Shown here piece by piece: positions 6,787 through 14,252 of a stretch of DNA of 64,000 nt. The notes beneath the pieces were generated by a model that made no database searches, was not told where the DNA came from, and saw only the letters and a list, made by a program, of their open reading frames with translations. The translations under genes and the position numbers were made by a program. Location of the stretch: IMG/VR virus record IMGVR_UViG_3300030002_000011, positions 1-64,000 of that record. The stretch is one strand, 5' to 3'. Source of the stretch: a virus. Within the stretch, counting starts at the first letter, position 1. Each line of letters starts with the position of its first letter.

Positions 6787-6994
6787 CTCCACGATCATGG
6801 TGCTGGACGAGATCTTCGCCCACGTGAGCGCGGAGTACCTCGAACCGACAGGGCAGTTCCTGCGCGAGGTCGTCGACCGCACCGGGGTCCAGATCATCAT
6901 GGTCACCCACCAGCCAGAGTTCGCCCAGTACGCCGACCGGGTCTACAACTTCTCCACCACCAACGGCAAGACCGTTGTGAAGGACGTTTCCTGA
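6344..6994 (+). CDS. SbcC/Rad50-like ATPase, C-terminal half only
   Basis: A 216-residue protein beginning with a coiled coil (about residues 5-70). It then shows the second half of an ABC-type ATPase: a signature-like ARGGGLAAVIGFLLR near 125, Walker B IMVLDEIF near 150, and a switch histidine in MVTHQ near 187. There is no Walker A (GxxGxGK) anywhere in it, whereas Rad50, SbcC and T4 gp46 carry both halves in one chain. It may pair with an N-terminal half encoded elsewhere, or act as an ATPase-dead partner. Role in DNA end processing inferred. Confidence 0.7.
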   Translation: MDTLDSLVVRARQRRRQIDVAQGGVRAVLLRGKELTTEVSDLSALVEELDRVTVLLNSLGEERQLAAQSSIEELVTRGLRMIFDDTLSFHIVQAVKGKTAVVEFVVRTTLGNDVIETPVMDARGGGLAAVIGFLLRFVVMLMGRDPRDSTIMVLDEIFAHVSAEYLEPTGQFLREVVDRTGVQIIMVTHQPEFAQYADRVYNFSTTNGKTVVKDVS

Positions 6995-6997
6995 AAT
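6986..6997. promoter_or_regulatory. dispersed palindrome at a gene junction, exact core
   Basis: GTTTCCTGAAAT covers the last codons and stop of the Rad50-like gene and the first two bases of the next ATG (6996). Confidence 0.7.
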
Positions 6998-7232
6998 GAA
7001 TGTTGATCCCGGTATGCCCCGCAAGGTCCTGCGCTGGGCCCACGAGCACGGCGGGGTGCACACCGACTGCCTCATCTCCGGCAAGCCCTGCGAGAGCTGC
7101 GAGAGGGTCATCATCTCCGCGTTCGACCACTTCTACGGCCACGCCACCGACATCGGTGAGGTACTGGCCTTGGTCGTCGCCGACTACCGGCAGGACATCC
7201 TTGCCGACGAACAGGAAGCCCCTCATGCCTGA
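6996..7232 (+). CDS. small cysteine-containing hypothetical protein
   Basis: A 78-residue protein starting at ATG 6996, one base after the upstream stop and within a palindrome site, with no good ribosome site, so probably translated by coupling. It has H-E-H-G-G-V-H, then C, then K-P-C-E-S-C-E-R, giving three cysteines and several histidines that could bind a metal. The C-terminal half is helical and acidic. Unknown function. Confidence 0.55.
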   Translation: MNVDPGMPRKVLRWAHEHGGVHTDCLISGKPCESCERVIISAFDHFYGHATDIGEVLALVVADYRQDILADEQEAPHA

Positions 7233-7383
7233 GAACGTCAAGGTCCATGTGTCCCTGCTGGCAGCCGCCACGCTGGTTGCGGTGATGTGCCTGTACGGCT
7301 TCTGGTTCTACTCGCACTGCTTCTACATCCCGTTTCAGGACGCTCCTGCCGGGTGCTTCGGCTCGTTCGTGACGAGCAAGTGA
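7225..7383 (+). CDS. small single-pass membrane protein
   Basis: A 52-residue product starting at ATG 7225, overlapping the previous gene by 8 nt and ending on the clamp-loader start. Residues 7-28 (VHVSLLAAATLVAVMCLYGFWF) form a membrane segment, followed by a short tail with two cysteines (H-C-F and G-C-F) that could form a disulfide outside the membrane. Phage membrane proteins of this size include holins and exclusion factors, but the position among replication genes argues against lysis. Unknown. Confidence 0.55.
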   Translation: MPENVKVHVSLLAAATLVAVMCLYGFWFYSHCFYIPFQDAPAGCFGSFVTSK

Positions 7384-8510
7384 TGAGCGACGCCGACACA
7401 GCCCCACTGGCCCTGAAGTACCGGCCACAGGTGTTCCCCGATCTGGTGGGTCAGCGGCTCAACGCCACCGTGCTCCAGCGGATGGTCGACACCGACCGGG
7501 TCCCACACGCCCTGCTCTTCTCCGGCCCGTCCGGGGTGGGCAAGACCACAGCCGCCCGGGTGCTCGCCTCCCAGATGGGGGCCTCCGATGTGATCGAGGT
7601 GGACGCTGCCAGCAATGGGGGCGTGGACCAGATCCGCAAGCTGCTGGACGTGGCCCGGTTCTCCACAGGAGGGGCCCACAGGGTCATGGTGCTGGACGAG
7701 GCACACAGCATCACCCGGCAGGGCTTCGAGGCCCTCCTGAAGACGCTGGAGGAGCCGCCGAGCAATACCGTGTTCGTGCTGGTCACCACCGAGCCCCACA
7801 AGATCCCCGGCACCGTGCTGAGCAGGCTGGTGGAGTTCCAGTTCCGCGCCGTCCCCGACGCCGACGTGCTGGACCGGGTGATGGTGATCGCCCAGAAGGA
7901 GTCGATCCCTGCCGAGTTCGACCTGATCAACCACATCGTCCGGCTGGCAGGTGGCAACGTCCGCACCGCGCTGATGGCACTGGACCAGACGTGGCGCGCA
8001 CAGGTGACCACCATGGCTGACTACCAGCGCCTGACGGGGGAGCACGACACGGCACCAGCCCTGCTGGAGGCCTGCGCCTCCGGCGACCACTCCCGGGTCT
8101 TCGAGGTGCTGGACACCCAGCTGTCCTCGGTGGGCTCGCCCGGCCAGATCACCGCTGAGCTGGTCTCCTGCCTGAGGGACCTGCTGGTGCTGCGCGCCGG
8201 AGGCACCCTGAAGGTGTCGGGGGAGGACTACGAGGTCCGCCATGGGCTGGCACTGAAGCTGGAGCCGGAGCGGTTGCTTGCTGCGATCCGGGTGTTGTGG
8301 GAGGTCAAGACCAAGATCCGCTCCGACGACCCCAGAGGGGTGCTGGAGATGGCGCTGGTGCTGGTCACCGAGGCGTTCACCAAGGGCAAGGACATCATCC
8401 CCAAGGTCATGGCGATGGCCGTCCCTGCTCCATCCACTGAGGAGGTTCAGACCCCCCGGAGGATGAGCCTTTCCGACCTCCAGCGGTTTGCTCCGGCTGC
8501 ATCTGTATGA
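7383..8510 (+). CDS. dnaX-like: DnaX-like clamp-loader ATPase (gamma/tau)
   Basis: A 375-residue AAA+ protein; ATG 7383 chosen (GTG 7380 adjacent). It begins L-K-Y-R-P-Q-V-F-P-D-L-V-G-Q, the hallmark N-terminus of DnaX. Walker A GPSGVGKTT is near residue 43, Walker B VMVLDEAH near 100 and sensor 1 LVTTEP near 135. The zinc-binding cysteines of bacterial DnaX between Walker A and B are missing, and the usual S-R-C arginine-finger motif reads S-R-L. The C-terminal part matches the collar domain. It would load the phage clamp with the delta-prime and delta proteins encoded at 57454 and 58944. Confidence 0.85.
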   Translation: MSDADTAPLALKYRPQVFPDLVGQRLNATVLQRMVDTDRVPHALLFSGPSGVGKTTAARVLASQMGASDVIEVDAASNGGVDQIRKLLDVARFSTGGAHRVMVLDEAHSITRQGFEALLKTLEEPPSNTVFVLVTTEPHKIPGTVLSRLVEFQFRAVPDADVLDRVMVIAQKESIPAEFDLINHIVRLAGGNVRTALMALDQTWRAQVTTMADYQRLTGEHDTAPALLEACASGDHSRVFEVLDTQLSSVGSPGQITAELVSCLRDLLVLRAGGTLKVSGEDYEVRHGLALKLEPERLLAAIRVLWEVKTKIRSDDPRGVLEMALVLVTEAFTKGKDIIPKVMAMAVPAPSTEEVQTPRRMSLSDLQRFAPAASV

Positions 8511-8542
8511 GTTTTGCACCGATTCAGTTCTCCCGTTGTAGG

Positions 8543-8573
8543 CTGCTCGCGAGGCCGGGGGGACTCTTACCTA
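8543..8573 (+). promoter_or_regulatory. weak class-2-like promoter before the glycosylation cassette
   Basis: CTGCTC (8543-8548) and TACCTA (8568-8573) with a 19-nt spacer, one more than the other class-2 sites and with a poorer -10. It lies in a 73-nt gap. An alternative TTGCAC at 8514 has no convincing -10. Confidence 0.3.
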
Positions 8574-8583
8574 TTTTGGAGGA

Positions 8584-9192
8584 ATGGCCTTGACATCCTT
8601 GCTCGCCCCCACAGTCCCAGCCACCACCGGCCTCCCCGAACTTTGGATCCTGTCCATCGTGAAGTCCGGCAAGTTCGTGGACGTACCCTCCGCGTATTCA
8701 GCCATGCGGGTCCCCGCTGAGCGCGCCGTGGTGGTCTCGGAGTATCCGCTGCACTTCCATCGCCGGACGGCAGAGAATCCGGTCATCCTCGGGGCCTACC
8801 GGGACTCCATGCTGTGGAACGCAGGCCTTGACCACATCGCCGCCCAGCAGCCCGCAGACGCCATCTGGGACGTCCTCCTGCTCGATCCGACAGCACCATT
8901 GCCCCTGCGCCACGCGGACAGCCTCAGGCACCACATGCGTACGCTGGACGTGTGGATGGCCGAGCCAGACCTCTTCGATGTGATCGGACCTCGCGCTCAC
9001 CAGACCTTCTTCGGAAACGAGCCTGATCAGGCTCACCCCAGCGCCGTCGTGGTGTCCGGAGAGATGAAGGTCCGCTTCGACCCACGTGTCTACGACGGAG
9101 CAGACGCATGGGCGGACTACTGCCGCCGTACCCGTTACGTCGGAGGATCCGTGCTCGTCTCCACCACTGCCCTGAGGGAGCACGTTTCATGA
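8584..9192 (+). CDS. glycosyltransferase-like protein
   Basis: A 202-residue protein with GGAGGA before ATG 8584; first gene of the sugar cassette. The layout resembles GT-A type transferases: a strand ELWILSIVKSGKF, a helix near residue 70 (GAYRDSMLWNAGLDHIA), then a strand ending in acidic residues, I-W-D-V-L-L-L-D-P-T, at the position where the metal/sugar-nucleotide site normally lies, and a GNEPD-containing C-terminal half. I cannot name a family with certainty. Its stop overlaps the next gene, another glycosyltransferase-like protein, which supports the assignment. Confidence 0.5.
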   Translation: MALTSLLAPTVPATTGLPELWILSIVKSGKFVDVPSAYSAMRVPAERAVVVSEYPLHFHRRTAENPVILGAYRDSMLWNAGLDHIAAQQPADAIWDVLLLDPTAPLPLRHADSLRHHMRTLDVWMAEPDLFDVIGPRAHQTFFGNEPDQAHPSAVVVSGEMKVRFDPRVYDGADAWADYCRRTRYVGGSVLVSTTALREHVS

Positions 9193-9878
9193 ATGTCGTC
9201 GTGACCTCCCTCCTGACCAAGGAGCCCGACCCGATGCGGGGCCGGAAGTGGGATGCCGATCCCTCGATTCTGGAAACGTGGGCAGCGTCCATCAAGGGTG
9301 CCACCCCTGTCGTGATCGCCGACGAACTCACCACCACCCCGCAGGGGGTGCAGCTGGTCAACTCCTCCGATCTGGCGTCTCCCAACGTCCCCTCCGGTGG
9401 CCCGTACTTCAACCGGTGGGTCTACTTCCTCCAGTGGCTCTACCTCAACGAGCACAGCCTCGACAAGGTGTGGCTGACCGACGGCTCGGACGTGACCATG
9501 CTCCGGGAGCCGTGGGATCAGATGGAGGAAGGCGTCCTGTATGTCGGCAGCGAGGAGCAGCACCTCGTGGGCTGCGACTGGATGCGCAACATCAACCACC
9601 ACCCCTCCCCCATCGAGCAGCTGTTCATCGACTCCGAGCGGGACCTGCTGCTGCTCAACGCCGGTCTGGTGGGGGGCCACGTCAAGACCGTGCAGGCGTT
9701 CCTCGCCGCACTGCTGGTGCAGTGGGCCGGAGCTGGCTGGCCCACCAAGTCGGACATGGCGATCTTCAACTTGACGGCGTATTGCAACGCCCCCGCCCGC
9801 GTCGTCACCGGAGAACTCGTACACACCACCTTCTGGGCCAACGCCGACAACGGCACAGCGTGGTGGCAGCACAAGTGA
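9189..9878 (+). CDS. glycosyltransferase-like protein with DGSDV motif
   Basis: A 229-residue protein starting at ATG 9189. Residues around 75-105 read N-R-W-V-Y-F-L-Q-W-L, then V-W-L-T-D-G-S-D-V, i.e. a strand ending in a D-x-x-D metal-binding motif, followed by LLLNAGLVGG, the acceptor-side motif common in GT-A nucleotide-sugar transferases that modify glycans. A C-terminal KSDMAIFNLTAY stretch fits the same fold. It probably transfers a sugar to a phage virion protein, to DNA or to a host envelope glycan; the substrate cannot be told. Confidence 0.6.
   Translation: MNVVVTSLLTKEPDPMRGRKWDADPSILETWAASIKGATPVVIADELTTTPQGVQLVNSSDLASPNVPSGGPYFNRWVYFLQWLYLNEHSLDKVWLTDGSDVTMLREPWDQMEEGVLYVGSEEQHLVGCDWMRNINHHPSPIEQLFIDSERDLLLLNAGLVGGHVKTVQAFLAALLVQWAGAGWPTKSDMAIFNLTAYCNAPARVVTGELVHTTFWANADNGTAWWQHK
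9266..9277. promoter_or_regulatory. dispersed palindrome site, 1 mismatch
   Basis: GATTCTGGAAAC inside the second glycosyltransferase-like gene, read as TCG ATT CTG GAA ACG. Confidence 0.5.
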
Positions 9879-9900
9879 TCACCCCCAAGAAGGAGTCCTG

Positions 9901-10410
9901 ATGCACGAAGAGGCAATGAGTTGGGTCCGCCAGTGGGAGACCCACGACCCCGAGATGATCGTGATCGAACTCGGATCCCGCAACACCAGCGGCAGAGGGA
10001 TCCGCCAGTTCTTCACCGGCACCCAGTACATCGGGATCGACGCCGTCGATGGCCCGGACGTGGATCTGGTTGCCAACGCGGCCACCGTGCGCCCCAGCAA
10101 GCCGGTGGATCTGGTGGTCTGCTGCGAGCTGCTGGAGCACACCCCGTACTGGCGTGAGATCCTCAACAACGCCTTCCTGATGCTGAAGCCGGGTGGTCGG
10201 CTGATCGTCACCTGTGCAGGCCCCGGGAGAGGCGTCCACGGCGTCAACCACGATGACCCGGACCAGCCCGGCTGGTACGGCAACGTCCCCATCCATGCGA
10301 TTGATCAGGTCCTGTCAGCTCAGGGGTGGGAGGGCGTCGAGGTCAGCGAGGTGCCACACACCACCGAACTCGGCGGCACCGACAGCCGTGCGACGGCGGT
10401 CCACCCATGA
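9901..10410 (+). CDS. SAM-dependent methyltransferase (class I)
   Basis: A 169-residue protein with AAGGAG eight bases upstream. It shows the class I fold: motif I is IVIELGSRNTSGRG near residue 21, an acidic residue follows strand 2 (Y-I-G-I-D-A), VDLVVCCELLEH near 65 is motif III/IV, and LKPGGRLIVTCAG is the typical strand after the catalytic region. It sits between glycosyltransferase genes, so methylation of a sugar is the likeliest role. DNA or protein methylation is possible, but it lacks the DPPY or PC motifs of DNA methylases. Confidence 0.75.
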   Translation: MHEEAMSWVRQWETHDPEMIVIELGSRNTSGRGIRQFFTGTQYIGIDAVDGPDVDLVANAATVRPSKPVDLVVCCELLEHTPYWREILNNAFLMLKPGGRLIVTCAGPGRGVHGVNHDDPDQPGWYGNVPIHAIDQVLSAQGWEGVEVSEVPHTTELGGTDSRATAVHP

Positions 10411-11147
10411 TGACCAAGGCCATCTTCCTCACCGCCTACGACCGGCCCGAGCTGCTGGCCCGGACCATGCGGTCGTGGGAACTCGTCCGGGGCGTGCTCG
10501 GGGTGCCCTTCCTCGTGATGATCGAGCCCGGACCCAAGGCGGAGGAGTGCGCCGCCATCGTCGAGGCCTCCTTCGTGAGGATGGGCCACCTCGCGTCCCA
10601 CGTCGAGGTCAACCCCACCCGCTACGGTGTCCTCCACCACCCGTGGGTGGGCTTCGAGAAGATGTTCAAGAACTTCGACTTCGTCATCCGGGCAGAGGAC
10701 GACCTGTGCGTCTCCGACGACGTGCTGGAGTACTTCGACTGGGCGGAGGCAGCCTTCAGAGATGATTCTGAGGTGGCCACGGTGCACGCCTACACCGACG
10801 GTCCCGGATCCGACCCTGAGGTGGTGCAGGTCCTCTCCGAGTTCAACCCGTGGATATGGGGCACGTGGAAGAACGTCTGGCATGACGTCCTCGGCCCGAC
10901 GTGGGACCACGACTACTCGACCTTCAACGGCACCCCCGGCAACCAGTCGGGATGGGACTGGAACCTCAACACCCGGATCTTCCCCCAGCTCGGGCTGTCC
11001 GGTGTGTTTCCTGAAATGAGTCGCGTCGACAACATCGGCGTCTACGGCATCCACGGCACCGCTGAGAACTTCCGCACCGCCGAGAGCTTCCGTCCACTCC
11101 ATGCGCGTGGGGGGTATCGAATGAAGGGCCGATCTTCAGAGGTGTGA
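10407..11147 (+). CDS. family 2 (GT-A) glycosyltransferase
   Basis: A 246-residue protein beginning at ATG 10407 in an ATGA overlap with the methyltransferase. It opens with AIFLTAYDRPELLARTM, the N-terminal motif of family 2 transferases, and carries F-V-I-R-A-E-D-D-L near residue 92, the acidic metal/nucleotide-sugar site. W-G-T-W-K-N and W-D-W-N downstream fit the acceptor side. It closes the cassette, and its last codons contain the late promoter of the packaging genes. Confidence 0.75.
   Translation: MMTKAIFLTAYDRPELLARTMRSWELVRGVLGVPFLVMIEPGPKAEECAAIVEASFVRMGHLASHVEVNPTRYGVLHHPWVGFEKMFKNFDFVIRAEDDLCVSDDVLEYFDWAEAAFRDDSEVATVHAYTDGPGSDPEVVQVLSEFNPWIWGTWKNVWHDVLGPTWDHDYSTFNGTPGNQSGWDWNLNTRIFPQLGLSGVFPEMSRVDNIGVYGIHGTAENFRTAESFRPLHARGGYRMKGRSSEV
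11006..11017. promoter_or_regulatory. dispersed palindrome site, exact core
   Basis: GTTTCCTGAAAT inside the family 2 glycosyltransferase gene, 121 nt before late site a; codons GTG TTT CCT GAA ATG. Confidence 0.65.
11127..11143 (+). promoter_or_regulatory. class-1 (late) promoter candidate a
   Basis: GGCCGATCTTCAGAGGT, immediately followed by the GTG start at 11144. GCCGAT matches the -10 core of FliA/WhiG-type promoters. No conserved -35 box is visible. Confidence 0.6.
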
Positions 11148-11590
11148 CGAGTCTGCCTCCGGAAGATGAGGCCCCCGAGCTGGGGGTCGCCTTCCAGCTG
11201 CCTGCCGACGTGCTGGCCAAGCCTGAGCTGGCTGAGCTGTACCTGACGTCCGTGCGGAAGCTACAGGCCGAGTCCCGGGGCATTCCGATGCACACCGTGC
11301 AGGAGTTCCTGCTGGAGCGGATCGCGACCAAGTACGTGATGCTGCGCTACCACGAGATCTACGGCGGCTGGCGCGGCGTGAACTCTGAGAAGGACGCCAC
11401 CGCCCAGTGGCTGGACATGGTCAAGGAGTGGAACAAGGTTCTGGCCACTGGCCACGAGCAGCTGCGTGCGGCGTTCCTCGACGAGTTCACCAGCATTGCC
11501 ATGAAGGGCGTCGAGCTGATTGAGGACAAGCCCACCCGGCAGATGCTGCTGCTCCACTTCAAGGAGCAGTTCGCAGCTGCTGGCTACTGA
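11144..11590 (+). CDS. probable terminase small subunit
   Basis: A 148-residue, mostly helical protein starting at GTG 11144 directly after late site a, so probably leaderless. Position (two genes before the large terminase), size, an N-terminal acidic/proline segment and the helical block around MHTVQEFLLERIATKYV agree with small terminase subunits, which recognise phage DNA and dock it to the motor. There is no decisive motif, so the call rests on position and size. Confidence 0.5.
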   Translation: MTSLPPEDEAPELGVAFQLPADVLAKPELAELYLTSVRKLQAESRGIPMHTVQEFLLERIATKYVMLRYHEIYGGWRGVNSEKDATAQWLDMVKEWNKVLATGHEQLRAAFLDEFTSIAMKGVELIEDKPTRQMLLLHFKEQFAAAGY

Positions 11591-11600
11591 AAGAGGATCC

Positions 11601-12362
11601 ATGGACAGCAACGAAATCGACCTGATCCTCAAGCTCGCCGCTGCGGGACCGTGCTCACTGGACAGCTCCCCGAAGAAGAACTGGGTGGAGAAGGCTGGGG
11701 GCCTGCCGAACTACATCTGCCACATCGCCAAGGGCGTCATGAAGTCCGGCAAGTCCAAGGGACAGGCTATTGCCATCGCCGTCTCCCGGTGCAAGGTTTG
11801 GGCAGCTGGTGGTGGCGACGTCGATGCCGACACCCGGGGCAAGGCAGCCAAGGCCGTCTCCGAGTGGGAAGCGCTGAAGGGCAAGAACGCGGCCAAGAAG
11901 ATCGTCAAGGCCTCCCGCCACGACGGCTTCGAGTACCTGATGCTGACCAACGTCGGCTCCTTCAACACCGAGATGATCCGCAGCGCGTGGAACGCCCGTG
12001 AGCGCGCGATCCGCAAGGCCAAGGAAGCTGCTCACCGCTCCGAGCACGGCGATGGGCCGTTCTCCATGGACTCTCCCGTCCTGATGCACGAGTACAGCTG
12101 GATCCGGGAGCTGTGGACCGACTACATCATCGTCGAGGTCGAGGGCCGTGAGGGCTCCGAGTTCCACAAGGTCCCCTACACCGTCGAGGGCACCGACGTG
12201 GAGTTCGGCGACCCGACCGAGGTCAAGCAGGAGTGGGTGGATGCCCCCGAAGAGGACAAGCTCACCGAGGCCGAAGAGGACCTCCTCGAAGACGTCATCA
12301 ACATGAAGAACAGCGACCCCAGCTTCCTCGCGAAGATCCAGAAGATCGCGCAGCGGGGGTAG
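11601..12362 (+). CDS. unknown packaging-region protein
   Basis: A 253-residue protein starting at ATG 11601 (GAAAGAGG upstream). Residues 30-75 hold a conserved-looking segment, N-W-V-E-K-A-G-G-L-P-N-Y-I, then C, then AKGVMKSGKSKGQAIAIAV and a second cysteine, as seen near the start of several actinophage head-region proteins. The middle is a lysine/arginine-rich helix, and the last 60 residues are strongly acidic. It lies between the two terminase genes. A packaging cofactor or head-associated protein is likely. Confidence 0.55.
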   Translation: MDSNEIDLILKLAAAGPCSLDSSPKKNWVEKAGGLPNYICHIAKGVMKSGKSKGQAIAIAVSRCKVWAAGGGDVDADTRGKAAKAVSEWEALKGKNAAKKIVKASRHDGFEYLMLTNVGSFNTEMIRSAWNARERAIRKAKEAAHRSEHGDGPFSMDSPVLMHEYSWIRELWTDYIIVEVEGREGSEFHKVPYTVEGTDVEFGDPTEVKQEWVDAPEEDKLTEAEEDLLEDVINMKNSDPSFLAKIQKIAQRG

Positions 12363-12365
12363 CCC

Positions 12366-14252
12366 GTGACCGTCTTGTGGACACCCACCTCAGCTGGCGC
12401 GGCGTCCCGCTTCGACATCGACCCGGGATACCACGCACGCTCGGCGGCGGAGGAGATCTTCGCTGAGGAGCCGGTACCCCTTCAGGTCTTCGTGCAGGAC
12501 AAGGGGTACCTCGGCGCGGAGTGGATGCTCTCCGACATCCAGTACGAGCTGGTCCGGGTGATCGAGCGGGTCTACCTCCAGAAGACCTTCATCGACATGG
12601 GCGACTGGTTCGGCGGCTACTGGGCCAAGCCCTACCCAATGAAGAACCTGATCGCCGCTGAGTGGGGCAAGGGTGGCGGCAAGGACTCCACCGTGCGCGT
12701 CGCGGCCATGCGGGTCGCCTACCTGCTGATGTGCCTGCGGTCCCCCCAGCGCTACTTCAACATGCCTGAGGACGACTCGATCCACATCCTGAACATCGCG
12801 GCCAACTCCGCGCAGGCCAACCGCGCGTTCTTCGAGCCGCTGACCCGGATGGTCAAGCGGGGCTGGTTCAAGGACAAGGCCGAGCCCAAGCGCGACACCA
12901 TCGAGTACGCCAAGAACATCACCGCCATTTCCGGCCACTCCGACGCGGAGTCGCAGGAAGGCCTGAACATCATCCTCGGCATCGCCGACGAGATCGATGC
13001 CTTCAAGGCTGCGGGCGAGATGATCGGTCAGGGCAACAGGGCCCGGGAGGCAAGCACCTCCGCTGAGTCGATCCTGAAGATGCTCAAGACCTCCGCCTCC
13101 ACCCGTTTCCCCGAGAGCTACAAGCGGGCGGCGATCTCCTACCCCCGCTACCTCGGCTCCACGATCCAGCAGCTGATCGCAGAGGCAGAGCAGGACATCC
13201 TCGACGTCGGCTTCGAGCAGTCGATCTACTTCGCCTCCGGCCCGTACGCCACGTGGGACGTCAACCCCCGTATTTCTGGAAAGGACGCCTTCGCTTCGGA
13301 CTACCGCAAGGACCCCGAAGAGGCAGCGGCCAAGTACGAGTGTCGCCCCTTCCGCGCCACCGACTCCTACTTCCGCAACCCGGCCATCTTCCGGCAGGCC
13401 GTCGACCGCCCGGACCAGCCCATTCAGGTCGACTACAAGGTTGTCGAAACCACCAGCAAGGCCACAGGCCAGACCGTGCGTGGCTGGGAGCCGGTCTTCA
13501 CCTTCGCCGCCGACTTCCGTCCCGTCGCAGGGGCCCGCTACGCCATGCACGGTGACCTCGCGGTCAAGGGCGACAGGGCCGGGATCGCCATGAGCCACGT
13601 CGAGAAGTGGGTTGATCAGACCGAGACCATGGAGGACGAGACCGGCTACGTCTCCTCCTACACGACCACGGCTCCCCACGTCCGCAACGACTTCACCATC
13701 AACTTCTCCGCCGACATCGCCGCCATCGACTACGAGCGGGGCGAGAAGGAGGTCCTCCCCCGGGAGATCCAGATCCGCTGGGCCCGCAAGCTCTGCTTCG
13801 AGCTGATCAAGCGCGGCTTCTGGATCGGGTCCTTCACCTTCGACGGCTTCCAGAGCGTCGACACGATCCAGATCCTGACCTCCCACGGCATCCTCTCGGA
13901 GCGGGTTTCCACCGACCTGAAGCCTGATCTCTGGAAGACCCTGAAGGACGTTGCCAGCGACAGTCGGCTCAAGATGCCGTTCAGTCAGCGCCTCCAGAAC
14001 GAGCTGGAGGGCCTGTCCCGAGTTAATGGCAAGGTTGACCACCCCATGAACGGGTCGAAAGACGAAGCAGACGCCTTCGTGTGCTCTATCGTGGGAGCAA
14101 TCGGTATAGGCGGCGAGGAAACCCCCGACGGCGAGGCCATCGACTCAGGCGGCTCTCTCTTCATGATCGGGGAGCAGCTGGCTCCACTGGAGTATGGACA
14201 GGGAGCCTTCGAGCTTCCATTCGGCATGAAGGGGATGAGCATCGGTGTCTAG
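12366..14252 (+). CDS. terL: terminase large subunit
   Basis: A 628-residue DNA-packaging motor. GTG 12366 directly follows the previous stop. Walker A is WGKGGGKDST (residues 100-109) and Walker B is ILGIADEI (203-210), with D208 and E209 as the acidic pair. The C-terminal nuclease half begins around M-H-G-D-L-A-V-K-G-D near residue 395 (first catalytic aspartate) and ends with K-D-E-A-D-A-F near 590 (last acidic cluster), the RNase H-like layout of TerL. Length is normal. Its end overlaps the portal start by 8 nt. Confidence 0.9.
   Translation: MTVLWTPTSAGAASRFDIDPGYHARSAAEEIFAEEPVPLQVFVQDKGYLGAEWMLSDIQYELVRVIERVYLQKTFIDMGDWFGGYWAKPYPMKNLIAAEWGKGGGKDSTVRVAAMRVAYLLMCLRSPQRYFNMPEDDSIHILNIAANSAQANRAFFEPLTRMVKRGWFKDKAEPKRDTIEYAKNITAISGHSDAESQEGLNIILGIADEIDAFKAAGEMIGQGNRAREASTSAESILKMLKTSASTRFPESYKRAAISYPRYLGSTIQQLIAEAEQDILDVGFEQSIYFASGPYATWDVNPRISGKDAFASDYRKDPEEAAAKYECRPFRATDSYFRNPAIFRQAVDRPDQPIQVDYKVVETTSKATGQTVRGWEPVFTFAADFRPVAGARYAMHGDLAVKGDRAGIAMSHVEKWVDQTETMEDETGYVSSYTTTAPHVRNDFTINFSADIAAIDYERGEKEVLPREIQIRWARKLCFELIKRGFWIGSFTFDGFQSVDTIQILTSHGILSERVSTDLKPDLWKTLKDVASDSRLKMPFSQRLQNELEGLSRVNGKVDHPMNGSKDEADAFVCSIVGAIGIGGEETPDGEAIDSGGSLFMIGEQLAPLEYGQGAFELPFGMKGMSIGV
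13272..13283. promoter_or_regulatory. dispersed palindrome site, exact core
   Basis: ATTTCTGGAAAG inside the large terminase gene, read as I-S-G-K. Confidence 0.65.

Noticed and set aside
7225-7383. Small membrane protein as holin
   Set aside because: It lies among replication genes, has a single membrane segment and no endolysin gene nearby.
8514-8542. TTGCAC...TGTAGG as a sigma70 promoter before the sugar cassette
   Set aside because: The -10 box matches poorly; I kept only the weak class-2-like alternative at low confidence.
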